From Thalassospira profundimaris WP0211 (GTDB lineage: Bacteria; Pseudomonadota; Alphaproteobacteria; Rhodospirillales; Thalassospiraceae): DNA of 64,000 bases. Every line of letters starts with the position of its first letter. The first letter of the stretch is position 1. The stretch lies in NCBI RefSeq assembly GCF_000300275.1, contig NZ_AMRN01000003.1, forward strand, positions 419,577 to 483,576, given 5' to 3'. Shown here piece by piece: positions 42,067 to 51,833 of the stretch. The position numbers were made by a program, and so were the translations under genes. Below the pieces are notes generated by a model that worked only from the letters and a program-made list of their open reading frames with translations, made no database searches and had not been told where the DNA came from.

Positions 42067-42864
42067 TTGAAAATCGTAAGCTGGAATATCAATTCCGTCC
42101 GACTGCGTATTGAACAGGTCATCAAGTTTCTGAATGATCAGCAGCCTGATGTGCTGTGCTTGCAGGAACTGAAATGCCCCGATGAGCATTTCCCGCATGA
42201 TGCCTTTGAGGCGGCTGGTTATGTTCATCGCCATAATCACGGCATGAAAAGCTATAACGGGGTTGCGATCATATCGCGCCTGCCGTTTGTCGAAACCGAC
42301 ATCAAGCATTTCTGTGGCAAGGAAGATCGCCGTCACTGCATGGCAAAGTTCGAAAATGGCGTCGAACTTGATAACTTCTATATCCCGGCTGGTGGGGATG
42401 AGCCCGATCCGGCAATCAATGAAAAGTTTGCCCACAAGCTGTCCTTCATTGATGAAATGACCAACTGGTGGGGGGAGCGTCGGGCAACCGATCCCAACCG
42501 CAAGGCTGTTCTGGTTGGTGATTTCAACATTGCGCCATCGGAAAATGATGTCTGGTCGCACAAGCAGCTTCTGCGCGTGGTCAGTCACACGCCGATAGAG
42601 GTTGAAATCCTTGAGAAATTCCGCCAATCGGGCGATTTCATCGATGCTGTTCGCGAAGTGGTTCCCGAACCCGAAAAACTGTTTAGCTGGTGGAGCTATC
42701 GCGCACGCGATTGGCGGGCGAGCAACAAGGGCCGTCGACTGGACCATGTCTGGATGACGCCAAACATGGCTGGAACGGTGCGCACAGCATCGGTTTATGA
42801 CATTGCCCGGGATTGGGAAAAACCATCAGACCACGCACCCGTTGTGGTGGAATTCAATCTCTGA
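42067..42864 (+). CDS. xthA: Exodeoxyribonuclease III, TTG start
   Basis: This 265-residue protein starts at a TTG read as (M)KIVSWNINSVRLR, the exact ExoIII N-terminus. A GGAG at 42057-42060 lies six bases before the TTG, and no ATG or GTG is better placed. Catalytic residues are seen in CLQELKC, VLVGDFNIAP, RRLDHVWMTP and SDHAPVVVEF. It is a Mg2+-dependent AP endonuclease and 3'-5' exonuclease for base excision repair in the cytoplasm. Confidence 0.94.
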   Translation: MKIVSWNINSVRLRIEQVIKFLNDQQPDVLCLQELKCPDEHFPHDAFEAAGYVHRHNHGMKSYNGVAIISRLPFVETDIKHFCGKEDRRHCMAKFENGVELDNFYIPAGGDEPDPAINEKFAHKLSFIDEMTNWWGERRATDPNRKAVLVGDFNIAPSENDVWSHKQLLRVVSHTPIEVEILEKFRQSGDFIDAVREVVPEPEKLFSWWSYRARDWRASNKGRRLDHVWMTPNMAGTVRTASVYDIARDWEKPSDHAPVVVEFNL

Positions 42865-42887
42865 ATACGCAGATTAGCCGAGATTTC

Positions 42888-42926
42888 AAAACAGCGGATC
42901 AGGGAAGCCTAATCCGCTGTTTTGTC
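42888..42926 (+). terminator. Terminator after xthA
   Basis: AAAACAGCGGAT (42888-42899) pairs with ATCCGCTGTTTT (42912-42923), continuing GTCATG. Confidence 0.88.
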
Positions 42927-43058
42927 ATGTGAAATAACTTGATTGTCTGGCCGATCAGCGCAACTCTTCTGGTTGAACGAAACCGGATGCGTCCCCATTT
43001 GCACCCTAAGGGTTGAATTTCGCGTATTTTCGGTGAGGCACTACGCAGGAAACGGGCA

Positions 43059-43892
43059 ATGAAAAAGATACTGATTGGTCTGGCCGTGATCATCGTTTTG
43101 GTCGTCGGGGCCCTCGTCTATGTTTACGTCAATCTTGATAACATCGTGAAATCCACCATCGAAGAGGCTGGCACGCGTGTGACGCTGGCCGATGTCGCGG
43201 TTGAAGGTGTGTCGATCGAGCCGACGCAAAATACAGCGGCGATCAATGGGCTTGTGGTCGGCAATCCGGACGGATTCAACTCCGATTATGCGTTCTCGCT
43301 TGGCAATATCTCGGTCCGTCTTGATGGTTCGACCCTGACCAGCGACACGATCCGTATCATCGAAGTGGTGGTTGATCAGCCAAGTGTCATTTACGAGCTG
43401 GGCAATGGCAGTTCAAACATCGCAACCATCCAGCGCAACGTCGAAGCCTTTGTTCAACGTGTTTCCGGTCCGACCGGGGCGGGTGGCGCTGATGGTGCCG
43501 CATCTGGCGACGATGCCGCGGGCGGAACCAAAATCATTATCGACAATGTCTATGTCCGCAACGGTGATGTTGGCGTTTCGGCAGACTTCCTGCAGGGCAA
43601 GAAACTGTCTGCCAGCCTGCCGGAAATTCATCTGACCGATGTGGGCAAGGAAGAAGGCGGCGCGACCCCGGCCCAGGTTGCCGGTGAAATCCTGACGGCG
43701 ATCAATACCGCCGTCTTCAAGGCGGTTTCAAGCTTGAATGTCGATGGCCTGTTGCAGGGCGTCGGTGATCTTGGCAAAGGCGTCGTCGGTGCCATTGGTG
43801 GCGCTGCAAGTGGCGGTGGCACCAAGCTGAAAGAAGGTGCCGATGCGCTTGGTGGCGCGGTCAAGGGGCTGTTTGGCGGTTCCTCGGACTAG
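43059..43892 (+). CDS. AsmA-like envelope protein, membrane-anchored
   Basis: This 277-residue protein begins with a membrane anchor (KKILIGLAVIIVLVVGALVYVYV) followed by VNLDNIVKSTIEEAGTRVTLADVAVEGVSI, the usual start of AsmA-like repeats, and a beta-rich domain up to about residue 195. The C-terminal 60 residues are Gly/Ala-rich and amphipathic (LLQGVGDLGKGVVGAIGGAASGGG). AsmA-like proteins face the periplasm and help with outer-membrane lipid or protein assembly; the role here is not known. A strong terminator follows. Confidence 0.75.
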   Translation: MKKILIGLAVIIVLVVGALVYVYVNLDNIVKSTIEEAGTRVTLADVAVEGVSIEPTQNTAAINGLVVGNPDGFNSDYAFSLGNISVRLDGSTLTSDTIRIIEVVVDQPSVIYELGNGSSNIATIQRNVEAFVQRVSGPTGAGGADGAASGDDAAGGTKIIIDNVYVRNGDVGVSADFLQGKKLSASLPEIHLTDVGKEEGGATPAQVAGEILTAINTAVFKAVSSLNVDGLLQGVGDLGKGVVGAIGGAASGGGTKLKEGADALGGAVKGLFGGSSD

Positions 43893-43927
43893 GTCATCGT
43901 GTGATCGTCTTGATCTGATGTGATGTT

Positions 43928-43968
43928 CGGCCCGATGGATTTGTTTTTGATCCATCGGGCCGCTGTGT
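43928..43968 (+). terminator. Terminator after the AsmA-like gene
   Basis: CGGCCCGATGGAT (43928-43940) pairs with ATCCATCGGGCCG (43950-43962), a 13-bp stem followed by CTGTGTTTTT. The rest of the space up to 44324 shows no gene and should hold the promoter of the OmpA-like gene. Confidence 0.85.
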
Positions 43969-44324
43969 TTTTGGCGATAGCGTGATCAAATCAAACAGGC
44001 AGGCCGCGAGACCGGATGTCTGTTGATTGTGAATTTTCTCTATCCCACTGCTTTTTTTCATGAATTTGACTTCTATATATCTTGGGTTAGGGATAGTTAT
44101 ATCCACAATCTGTGTTGTCTTGGGGCTTCGACCACGGACGTGAGGTGGATCGAAATTCGGGGTCAGGTCTTTTGATCTGATTATGACAAGAACGGCATGG
44201 AACAGGACGGGTCACAAGGCCCGCCATATGGCCTGACAAGACATTGGAAAAAATGTCGGCAGGGTCGAAAAAAATAGAATGGGATTGGGATCCCGATAGT
44301 CGGTCAGATCAAGGAGTAACACCG

Positions 44325-45170
44325 ATGAGAGCCAAACTGCTTGCCGTTGTATCCGCCGCCTTTCTGAGCGCGTGCGCGAACATGAACATTCCCGGAGTGC
44401 GCGATATGGCCGACGAAGGATCGGCTTTTGACGCAGCTCTTCACCAGAATTATGCAGACCTTGCCCAGGCAGAATATGATGAGGCTGACTGGGCCGATGC
44501 ACGTTATTTCACCAACCGTTCAAAGACTGCGGCGATGGGCATGGATTCCGGTCCGCAGGCAATTGCCGAACGTAACCTGCCCGAAGGTTCCGAGGCCGAG
44601 GTCGAAGTCGCCCGTTCTGACCTGATGGCGGCCCTTGAGGCCGGTGGTCGTGAAAAGGCTGCCAGTGCTGCCGCACGGGCACAGAGCAGCTTTGATTGCT
44701 GGTTGCAGGAACTCGAAGAAAACATCCAGCAGGAAGACATTGATAACTGCCGTTCGGCATTCTATCAGGCCCTGGCCATCGTACAGGCCGAACTTGATAC
44801 CGGCCCGGCCCCGATGGCAGCGATGCCGATGCCGGTTCCGATGAATGTCTATTTCGGGTTCGACAGTGCCGCCATTGATAGCAAGGCGATGTCTGTTGTG
44901 AACGGTATTGTCGAGGCCTATGGCAAGTATGATCCGAAAATGATCAGCCTTGTTGCCTATGCTGACCGTGCCGGTGATGCGATGTATAATGACATCCTTG
45001 CCAAATCGCGCGTTGATGCGGTGGTCAAGGCATTGCGTGATGCCGGTGTTCCGGCAAGCAAACTTGCAATCAGCATCAGCGGTGAAGCCAATGTGCCGGT
45101 TTCAACTGCTGACGGCGTGCCCGAACAGGGCAACCGCGTTGTGACGGTTACTTTCGAAGACGGCATGTAA
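44325..45170 (+). CDS. OmpA-family lipoprotein
   Basis: This 281-residue protein has a lipoprotein signal (SAAFLSAC lipobox; Cys18). Residues 25-160 are helical with a repeat-like DLAQAEYDEADWADARYF pattern typical of alphaproteobacterial OmpA lipoproteins. Residues 180-281 are the OmpA domain (VYFGFDSAAIDSKAMSVVNGIVEAYGKYDP, then ADRAGDAMYNDILAKSRVDAVVKALRDAGVP). AAGGAG lies eight bases before the ATG at 44325. It probably tethers the outer membrane to peptidoglycan. A Pmp3-type gene follows after 30 bp. Confidence 0.9.
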   Translation: MRAKLLAVVSAAFLSACANMNIPGVRDMADEGSAFDAALHQNYADLAQAEYDEADWADARYFTNRSKTAAMGMDSGPQAIAERNLPEGSEAEVEVARSDLMAALEAGGREKAASAAARAQSSFDCWLQELEENIQQEDIDNCRSAFYQALAIVQAELDTGPAPMAAMPMPVPMNVYFGFDSAAIDSKAMSVVNGIVEAYGKYDPKMISLVAYADRAGDAMYNDILAKSRVDAVVKALRDAGVPASKLAISISGEANVPVSTADGVPEQGNRVVTVTFEDGM

Positions 45171-45200
45171 GCACGTCGAACTAAAAAGGGGATTTCATCC

Positions 45201-45398
45201 ATGCGTCTATTGATTGCACTTCTTCTGCCCTGGTTGCTTTTCTTTACCATCGGGCGTCCGATTGCCGGTGTTATCTGCCTGATCTTGCAGATCACGCTGA
45301 TTGGTTGGGTTCCGGCAGCAATTTGGGCCGTTTACGCGCTCAGCCAGTATAACACCGACAAGAAAATCAGCAGCGCCATGGGTGGCGGTCAGGAATGA
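45201..45398 (+). CDS. YqaE/Pmp3-family small membrane protein
   Basis: This 65-residue protein has two hydrophobic helices (LLIALLLPWLLFFTIGRPIAG and VICLILQITLIGWVPAAIWAVYAL), with the Pmp3/UPF0057 signature around LILQITLIGWVPAAIWA. In yeast and plants Pmp3 proteins affect membrane potential and salt tolerance; bacterial copies are often stress-induced. It is probably co-transcribed with the OmpA-like lipoprotein gene, and a terminator follows. Confidence 0.85.
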   Translation: MRLLIALLLPWLLFFTIGRPIAGVICLILQITLIGWVPAAIWAVYALSQYNTDKKISSAMGGGQE

Positions 45399-45444
45399 TT
45401 GAAGCCGTTTGCCCAATGGCAAACAGCAACGATCCCGACATCAG

Positions 45445-45477
45445 AAGGCAGGCTTTCGAGCCTGCCTTTTTCTTTAT
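45445..45477 (+). terminator. Terminator after the Pmp3-type gene
   Basis: AAGGCAGGCT (45445-45454), tetraloop TTCG, AGCCTGCCTT, then TTTTCTTTA. Confidence 0.93.
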
Positions 45478-45502
45478 CTGACTAGAATGCCGGGCGGGTG
45501 TC

Positions 45503-45733
45503 CTAGTGCAGTTTACGGCGCACACCGCCGATAAACCGGCCAATCAGCCGGGAGATGATAAACCGGGTCAGAAAAAACGTCACCGCACTGGCAACAGATG
45601 GCCAATACCACGCCTGTATTTCCGGGCGTGTGCTTTGATCAACCAATCCATAGATGATCGCGGCAAGTGCGCCGGCGGCGAAAAACGCCGTTCTGCGTCG
45701 ATAGCGGGCAATAAAAGGACCGAGGAGCCACAT
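45503..45733 (-). CDS. Small membrane protein in the dgt operon
   Basis: This 76-residue protein has two hydrophobic segments (about 16-32 and 42-60) and Arg-rich ends (ARYRRRTAFFAAG, SRLIGRFIGGVRRKLH). It belongs to no family I recognise. It starts 3 bp after the dgt stop, so it is almost certainly translated from the dgt mRNA. Function unknown. Confidence 0.65.
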   Translation of the reverse strand: MWLLGPFIARYRRRTAFFAAGALAAIIYGLVDQSTRPEIQAWYWPSVASAVTFFLTRFIISRLIGRFIGGVRRKLH

Positions 45734-45736
45734 CGC

Positions 45737-47062
45737 CTAGTGCTGTCCGCCACCGATGTCACGGGCAAGACGGGCGGCAAAATCGTCGGTCATGCCTGAT
45801 ACGTAATCGAGAATGACCAGGTAAAGATCATAAAGCGACGCCCCGATGGACATGGCATCATTGCCGATCAGTTCACGGACTCGTCCGGTTCGATAGGAAA
45901 TGTCGGCTTCTGATTGTGCGTGATGCACATCAAGGGCGGTTTTGCAGAATGTTTCGAGCAAGGTTTCAAGATGGGCAAAGGCGCCGACCTCGATCTGGAC
46001 CTTGCGGCGGTTGAGAATGATCTGTTTTTCGGAGAATGACTTGGCTTGCGCGATCAGGTCATTAAAGGGCCCCTTGGCACATGCCAGCAGATCTCCCTTC
46101 CATTCGCCAGCCAGAAGTGCCTCCTCGTTGGCGACAAAGGCGTCAACCAGTGCATCAAGAACACCGGCAATGATTTTACCCCGAAGGAAGGAAATCTTGC
46201 GGCTGACATTGGGTTCACGGTTGTACTCGGCCGGCAGGTCATCAGTGATGCAGGGCAGCAGCATCTTTTCAAGAATAGCGAAATCGACAAGTTCCAGTTC
46301 AACGCCGTCCTCGATATCGATCAGGGCATAACAAACATCATCAGCAGCCTCGACCAGATAGACCAGCGGGTGACGGCAAAAGGCCTGATCGCCGGTGCGG
46401 ATCAACCCGGTGGCATCGGCGACTTCTTCAAGCAGGCCGAATTCCTTTTGAAAGGCGCCGAATTTCTTTTTCTGTGGAAAAGGACTTCCAGCGGCTGACC
46501 ACGGATACTTCAAGAAGCTTGCCAAGGTCGCATAGGTCAGGCGCATTCCGCCGTCATACAGACCGGTCCGTTTGTTGGTCAGAAGGCGGAAACCCTGGGC
46601 ATTGCCCTCATATGTTGTCAGATCGGCAAACTGTGCCTCTGTCAGGCCTTCGGTGAATTTGGGGTTTGCGTCGACAAACCATTGGCGGATGGCATATTCC
46701 CCGGCATGACCAAAGGGCGGGTTGCCGATATCATGGCAAAGTGCGGCTGCCTGTACGATGGCGGCCATATGGTCGGGCTCAATCGCATCGGGCAGGCTGC
46801 CCTTTTCATGCAGGCGGTTCCCGACCATCAATCCCAAAGACCGGGCAACACAGGATACTTCCAGACTGTGGGTCAGACGGGTGTGGACATTGTCATTTTC
46901 CGGCAACGGATGAACTTGCGTTTTGCGCTGCAAGCGGCGAAAGGCCGCCGAAAAAATGATCCGGTCATAATCCTTGTGAAAATCGGACCTGCCAAATGTA
47001 CCCACACTGGAATGACGCGACCCAAGCCGAGCTGGAGATAGCAATTGCTGCCAGTTCATCAT
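45737..47062 (-). CDS. dgt: Deoxyguanosinetriphosphate triphosphohydrolase-like protein (type 2)
   Basis: This 441-residue HD-domain protein has the start RSDFHKDYDRIIFSAAFRRLQRKTQVHPLPENDNVHTRLTHSLE spread over residues 24-70, the HD motif ALCHDIGNPPFGHAGE and EAADDVCYALIDIEDGVE. Dgt removes triphosphate from dGTP and other dNTPs, controlling pools and mutation rate. Two ATGs in a row start the gene, with only a weak ribosome binding site. A small membrane protein gene follows at 3 bp. Confidence 0.92.
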   Translation of the reverse strand: MMNWQQLLSPARLGSRHSSVGTFGRSDFHKDYDRIIFSAAFRRLQRKTQVHPLPENDNVHTRLTHSLEVSCVARSLGLMVGNRLHEKGSLPDAIEPDHMAAIVQAAALCHDIGNPPFGHAGEYAIRQWFVDANPKFTEGLTEAQFADLTTYEGNAQGFRLLTNKRTGLYDGGMRLTYATLASFLKYPWSAAGSPFPQKKKFGAFQKEFGLLEEVADATGLIRTGDQAFCRHPLVYLVEAADDVCYALIDIEDGVELELVDFAILEKMLLPCITDDLPAEYNREPNVSRKISFLRGKIIAGVLDALVDAFVANEEALLAGEWKGDLLACAKGPFNDLIAQAKSFSEKQIILNRRKVQIEVGAFAHLETLLETFCKTALDVHHAQSEADISYRTGRVRELIGNDAMSIGASLYDLYLVILDYVSGMTDDFAARLARDIGGGQH

Positions 47063-47307
47063 GGTTGGAAGGCCCCTGTTCCGGATTGCGCGCGCTGACT
47101 GTGCGCGCTTCTTTTAAATATGAACCGGCAAATAGTCCATGAAGATATGGAAAATCATTTATTTTCAATGTGTTATTTGGGCAGCGTGTGATGGGTCAGT
47201 TTTTTTCGCGTAAATCTATACTTAAGGGTTGAAATTTGATCAGATATATACGATATAAACCAAAGTATAGGTGCAAGGTGGATACTTAAGTATATGCTCT
47301 CGCGGCG

Positions 47308-47352
47308 AGCCCGTCCTCATGGCCAAAGGTTGCGAGGGTGGGCTTTCTCTTT
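47308..47352 (+). promoter_or_regulatory. Terminator-like leader hairpin before the chemoreceptor gene
   Basis: AGCCCGTCCTC (47308-47318) pairs with GAGGGTGGGCT (47334-47344) over 11 bp with two G-U pairs, followed by TTCTCTTT, 15 bases ahead of the start codon. ATACTTAAG occurs at 47218-47226 and again in the palindrome ATACTTAAGTAT at 47282-47293. This suggests attenuation or a regulated leader. Confidence 0.5.
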
Positions 47353-47366
47353 CCAGGATCACTGAA

Positions 47367-49073
47367 ATGCGAATGCTTAAGTTCTCTAACCTTAAAACCA
47401 AAACCAAGTTTATGATCGGGGTTGGTTTCCCTCTTCTGTGCCTTATCGGCGTTGGTCTGGTGGCTTCAAACAGTCTCCACAAACTGACGGAGTCGAACCG
47501 TTGGGTAAACCACACATACGAGGTTCTCTCGGTTGCTGACTCTATCGTTGCCTCGGCAGTCAATATGGAAACCGGCATGCGTGGCTATTTGCTGGCCGGG
47601 AAAGAAGAGTTTCTCGATCCCTACAAGCAGGGCCAGGCGAATACTTATAAAAACATCGCAGAACTGCAGCAGACCGTAAGTGACAACCCGCCACAGGTCG
47701 CGCGTCTCGAAGAGGCGGCAAATGTCCTAAAGGATTGGCAGGCCAATATCACCGAGCCCTACATCAAAATGCGTGGTGAAGTGGGCAACGGGCAAACAAT
47801 GAATGACATCGCCAATATTGTTGGTGAAGCACGTGGGAAGTTGTATTTCGACAAGTTCCGCCAGATCATGGCTGACTTCAGAGCAGAAGAAGCCAAACTG
47901 ATCGGCGTGCGTAAGGCTGAGAATGCCGAACGCGTCAGCACGACGAACACAATCATCATCGCAACCATCGCGATTGCCCTTGCTGTCGGGATCGGTCTGG
48001 CGATTCTGATCGGGAATGGCATTTCCGGGCCGATCAATCGCATGACAGCCGCAATGGCAAAACTTGCTGGCGGCGATCTGGAGGTTGAGATTATTGGCCT
48101 TGATCGTGGCGATGAAATTGGCGACATGGCAAAAGCCACCCAGGTCTTCAAAGAAAACGCCCAGAAAATGGAAGAGCTGCAGAAACAGCAAGCCGAAAGC
48201 GAAAAACGCGCAGCTGAGCAGCAAAAAGCAGCCATGAACAAAATGGCCGACGAGTTCGAGGCATCTGTTAAGAAAGTTGTTGAGAACGTATCAAGCGCTG
48301 CACAGCAGATGCAGACCAGTGCTGGCAACCTGTCCGCGATCGCCGAGGAAACTAACCGGCAGTCGATTTCGGTTGCTGCCGCAACCGAACAGGCAAGTGC
48401 CAACGTTGAGTCGGCCGCGTCCGCAACCGAAGAACTTTCGGTATCGATCAACGAGATCAATCAGCAGATTGATGGTGCGTCCGAACTGGCCCAGAGCGCG
48501 TCGGTTGAAGCAGACAAAACGAACGACACGATGGTTTCGTTGCAAGAAAGTGTCGAGCAGATCGGAAATGTTGCCTCTTTGATCGAGGACATTGCCTCGC
48601 AGACGAACCTTCTGGCGCTTAATGCCACCATCGAGGCTGCACGTGCCGGTGCCGCGGGCAAGGGATTTGCCGTTGTTGCAAACGAGGTTAAAAACCTTGC
48701 ATCCCAGACGGCCAAGGCAACCCAGGAAATTTCAAACCAGATTTCCGAAATGCAGAGCCGTGCAGATGTGTCGATCAACGCGGTACAAACCATCCGCGAA
48801 ATGGTCCGCCAGATCAGCGACCGGGCATCGACCGTGGCGGTGTCTGCGCGTGAACAGACGATTGCGACCAATGAAATTTCGCGCAACGTCCAGGAAGCTG
48901 CGCACGGGACCACCCAGGTTTCCGCAAGCATCAGCGATGTGACCCAGGCGTCTAACGAAACCGGCTCGATGTCGACACAGGTATTGTCGGCTGCCAATGA
49001 GTTGGGCGCACAGGCCAAAACCCTGAGCCAGGAAGTTGACCAGTTCATCAAGCGGATCCGCAATTCCGCCTGA
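47367..49073 (+). CDS. Methyl-accepting chemotaxis protein with CHASE3 sensor
   Basis: This 568-residue protein has a membrane helix (about 15-35), a periplasmic CHASE3 domain (40-190, with [29 protein letters not shown]), a second helix (about 195-215), HAMP (216-270), and the MCP signalling domain with the hairpin tip [41 protein letters not shown]. It relays an external signal to CheA/CheW. No che genes are close by. The start at 47367 is one of two nearby ATGs. Confidence 0.93.
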   Translation: MRMLKFSNLKTKTKFMIGVGFPLLCLIGVGLVASNSLHKLTESNRWVNHTYEVLSVADSIVASAVNMETGMRGYLLAGKEEFLDPYKQGQANTYKNIAELQQTVSDNPPQVARLEEAANVLKDWQANITEPYIKMRGEVGNGQTMNDIANIVGEARGKLYFDKFRQIMADFRAEEAKLIGVRKAENAERVSTTNTIIIATIAIALAVGIGLAILIGNGISGPINRMTAAMAKLAGGDLEVEIIGLDRGDEIGDMAKATQVFKENAQKMEELQKQQAESEKRAAEQQKAAMNKMADEFEASVKKVVENVSSAAQQMQTSAGNLSAIAEETNRQSISVAAATEQASANVESAASATEELSVSINEINQQIDGASELAQSASVEADKTNDTMVSLQESVEQIGNVASLIEDIASQTNLLALNATIEAARAGAAGKGFAVVANEVKNLASQTAKATQEISNQISEMQSRADVSINAVQTIREMVRQISDRASTVAVSAREQTIATNEISRNVQEAAHGTTQVSASISDVTQASNETGSMSTQVLSAANELGAQAKTLSQEVDQFIKRIRNSA

Positions 49074-49090
49074 TGTCTGAGCGCAAAGAG

Positions 49091-49123
49091 AAAGGGCAGC
49101 CCCACAAGGGCTGCCCTTTTTTT
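49091..49123. terminator. Bidirectional terminator between the chemoreceptor gene and htpG
   Basis: AAAGGGCAGCCC (49091-49102) pairs with GGGCTGCCCTTT (49108-49119). T-runs follow on the plus strand, and TTTCTCTTT on the minus strand. Confidence 0.9.
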
Positions 49124-49159
49124 CGTTTCAAAACGGTATTGGTGTCCTTGGTCGGGGCC

Positions 49160-51034
49160 TTAAAGTCCCTTTTCCATAACGGTATCAAGGCGACGGGCAA
49201 AGCTGACCGGATCGGGCAGGGCTTCGCCTTCGAGGATGCGGGCCTGATCAAGCAACAGCAGGGCTGCGTCATGAAGGATCGGGGCCTTGGCATCCTTGGT
49301 CGCAATGTCAGACAGCTTTTTGATCAGGCTGTGCTTCGGATTGATTTCAAGGATACGCGGGCTGATTTCATCAACACGGTTGTGCTGTTTCATCAGGCGT
49401 TCCATGCGCAGATCCATGCCCATCTCATCGGCAATCAGACAGCAGGCCGAACTGGTCAGGCGATCTGATTCCCGAACGTCCTTGACCCCGGTGCCAAGGG
49501 CAACCTTGATCGCGGCAATCAAGGCACTGACCGATGCCTCATTTGCGGCATCATCTTTTTTCTCGTCCTTGGCGTCATCCTTGTCATCTGACTTGATGTC
49601 GTTCAGGTCGGCACCGCCACGGGTGACAGATTTGAAGTCTTTGCCATCAAACTGGCCGACAGACGGCATCCAGAATTCATCAACCGGATCGGTCAGAAGC
49701 AGGACTTCGATCCCCTTGGCAGCAAAGCCTTCAAGTTGCGGGCTGCGTTTAAGGGCGTCGATATCCTCGCCACTGATGTAATAGATCGCCCTCTGGCCGT
49801 CCTTCATCCGTTCGACATAGTCGGCAAGTGTGGTCCAGCCATCGCCATGGGTCGAGCGGAACCGGGCAAGTTTGAGGATACGGTCACGGTTGGTCTGATC
49901 TTCGTAAAGGCCTTCCTTGACGACCGAGCCGAAGTTTTCCCAGAAGGTTTCGTACCCTTCCGCGTCTTTCTTGGCCGCGGTTTCAAGTTCGGACAGGACC
50001 TTTTTGGTCAGGCCGTTCTTGATCTTGGTCAGAAGCGGATGGTCCTGCAACATCTCGCGCGAGACGTTAAGCGGCAGGTCCTGACTGTCGACCACACCGG
50101 ATACGAAACGCAGCCACGGCGGCAGCAATTCGTTGGCACCTTCGGTGATGAACACCTTGCGGACATAAAGCTTCAGATGGCCTTTGCGCTGCGGATCATA
50201 GAGATCGAACGGGCGCATGGTCGGCAGGTAAAGCAACCCGGTATATTCAATCGCACCTTCGGCCTGATAGTGGATGGTTTTCCACGGATCATCGAACGCG
50301 TGCGAGGTGTGCTTGTAGAATTCGTTGTATTGTTCTTCGGTGATCTCGCTTTTCGGGCGGGTCCAGAGGGCGGAGGCCTCATTGAGCGTTTCATCACCGT
50401 CGCCCTTCATCAGGACCACCGGAATGCCGATATGGTCGGAATAGGTTTTGACGATATGCCGCAGACGATGTTCGTCTGTGAATTCCTTGTTGTCGTCGGT
50501 CAGATGCAGGGTGATCTGGGTGCCACGGCCTTCCATTTCGGCCTCGGCAATGGTGTATTCGCCCTTGCCGTCAGATGACCATTTCCATGCCTGATCATCG
50601 CCGGCCTTGCGGCTGACGACTTCGACCTTGCTCGCGACCATAAAGGCGGAATAGAAACCGACCCCGAATTGACCGATCAGGTCGACATCCTTGGCGTTGT
50701 CGGATTTCGATACGGCATCAAGGAACTTGGCGGTGCCGGAATTGGCAATGGTGCCCAGGTTTTCGACCAGATCTTCCTTGTTCATCCCGATCCCGTTATC
50801 GGCAATCGTCAGAACATTGCGGACATTATCTGTCAGAAGGCGCACCTTGAAATCGGCATCACCAGCGAGCAAATCCGGTTTGGCAATCGCTTCATAGCGC
50901 AGCTTGTCGCACGCATCCGAGGCGTTGGAGATCAGCTCGCGCAGGAAGATGTCCTTGTTGGAATAAAGCGAATGGACAACGATATCGAGCAGTCGGCTAA
51001 CCTCAGCCTCGAACCGCATTTTTTCTTCCGTCAT
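49160..51034 (-). CDS. htpG: Chaperone HtpG (Hsp90)
   Basis: This 624-residue protein matches bacterial Hsp90: RFEAEVSRLLDIVVHSLYSNKDIFLRELISNASDACDKLRY, the ATP-binding IADNGIGMNKEDL and GQFGVGFYSAFMVA, the catalytic loop LNVSREMLQ, and the C-terminal dimerisation part. It is a cytoplasmic ATP-dependent chaperone induced by stress. It appears monocistronic and converges on the chemoreceptor gene. Confidence 0.97.
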   Translation of the reverse strand: MTEEKMRFEAEVSRLLDIVVHSLYSNKDIFLRELISNASDACDKLRYEAIAKPDLLAGDADFKVRLLTDNVRNVLTIADNGIGMNKEDLVENLGTIANSGTAKFLDAVSKSDNAKDVDLIGQFGVGFYSAFMVASKVEVVSRKAGDDQAWKWSSDGKGEYTIAEAEMEGRGTQITLHLTDDNKEFTDEHRLRHIVKTYSDHIGIPVVLMKGDGDETLNEASALWTRPKSEITEEQYNEFYKHTSHAFDDPWKTIHYQAEGAIEYTGLLYLPTMRPFDLYDPQRKGHLKLYVRKVFITEGANELLPPWLRFVSGVVDSQDLPLNVSREMLQDHPLLTKIKNGLTKKVLSELETAAKKDAEGYETFWENFGSVVKEGLYEDQTNRDRILKLARFRSTHGDGWTTLADYVERMKDGQRAIYYISGEDIDALKRSPQLEGFAAKGIEVLLLTDPVDEFWMPSVGQFDGKDFKSVTRGGADLNDIKSDDKDDAKDEKKDDAANEASVSALIAAIKVALGTGVKDVRESDRLTSSACCLIADEMGMDLRMERLMKQHNRVDEISPRILEINPKHSLIKKLSDIATKDAKAPILHDAALLLLDQARILEGEALPDPVSFARRLDTVMEKGL

Positions 51035-51320
51035 GACCTCTTTTTTCTCCTTTGTTTCAAGCGTCTGTCAGCCTCCTCCGATATTGGCAGAAGGACCGAC
51101 ACCTTAACGGGGTGAACTTTAAACCGAGCTTGATATGCGTCAACGCATCTTGCAGCGCAAGTCTTGTATCCTAAGTATAAATATAGAGGCTTTAATAACA
51201 GGGGCGCACGCCACATTCTGGAAGCGTTCCTGAAACTTCCCGAGCAGCAAAAGTGCTAGGGTAATCGGCAGGGTGCAACGCCCTGTCTTGCGTCCAAGGC
51301 TTTACACAGGAGGCCGTACC

Positions 51321-51647
51321 ATGAAGGTTCCCGTTCAAATCACCTACCGTGATGTTGATCAGTCTGATGCGCTGGACGAGCGCATTCGTTTCAAGGTGCA
51401 AAAACTGGAAGAAACCTTCGATCGCATGACCAGTTGTCATGTTGTAGTGGAACGCCCGCAGGCATCTCATAACCATGGAAACCGTTTTGCCGTGCATTTC
51501 GGCATTAATGTGCCGGGCAAGGAAATCATGGTGAAGCGCGACAGTGCCGATCATGCCCATGAGGATGTCTATATCGCGCTGAAAAACAGTTTCCAGGCCG
51601 CACGTCGACAGCTCAAGGAATATGCCGACAAGATGCGCAACCACTAA
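51321..51647 (+). CDS. hpf: Ribosome hibernation promoting factor (short HPF/RaiA type)
   Basis: This 108-residue protein has the HPF/RaiA fold: VPVQITYRDVDQSDALDERIRFKVQKLEETFDRM, CHVVVERPQASH, then HEDVYIALKNSFQAARRQLKEY. AGGAGG lies seven bases before the ATG at 51321. It binds in the ribosomal decoding region during stationary phase or stress. It lacks the C-terminal dimerisation domain of long HPF, so 100S formation would need another factor; the RMF-like protein encoded at 26208-26747 is a candidate by analogy. Confidence 0.88.
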   Translation: MKVPVQITYRDVDQSDALDERIRFKVQKLEETFDRMTSCHVVVERPQASHNHGNRFAVHFGINVPGKEIMVKRDSADHAHEDVYIALKNSFQAARRQLKEYADKMRNH

Positions 51648-51833
51648 GGTCACTGAATACCTTTAAAAATGAAGCGGGGCGACCGGATGGCTTTGTCGTG
51701 TGGTGGCACGAGGTGGTTGGAAAAATGTATCAGCCCGACACCGCCGGGGTTGGGGGATTTAAACAGTGCCGGACTGATACGGGGGGGTGAACCGACCGGG
51801 GGGAAGTCGCTTCAGCCACGGAGAGGACGCGCG

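Noticed and set aside
47270..47366. Cyclic di-GMP (GEMM) riboswitch in the chemoreceptor leader
   Set aside because: The conserved GEMM core elements are not found; only a plain hairpin with a T-rich tail is visible.
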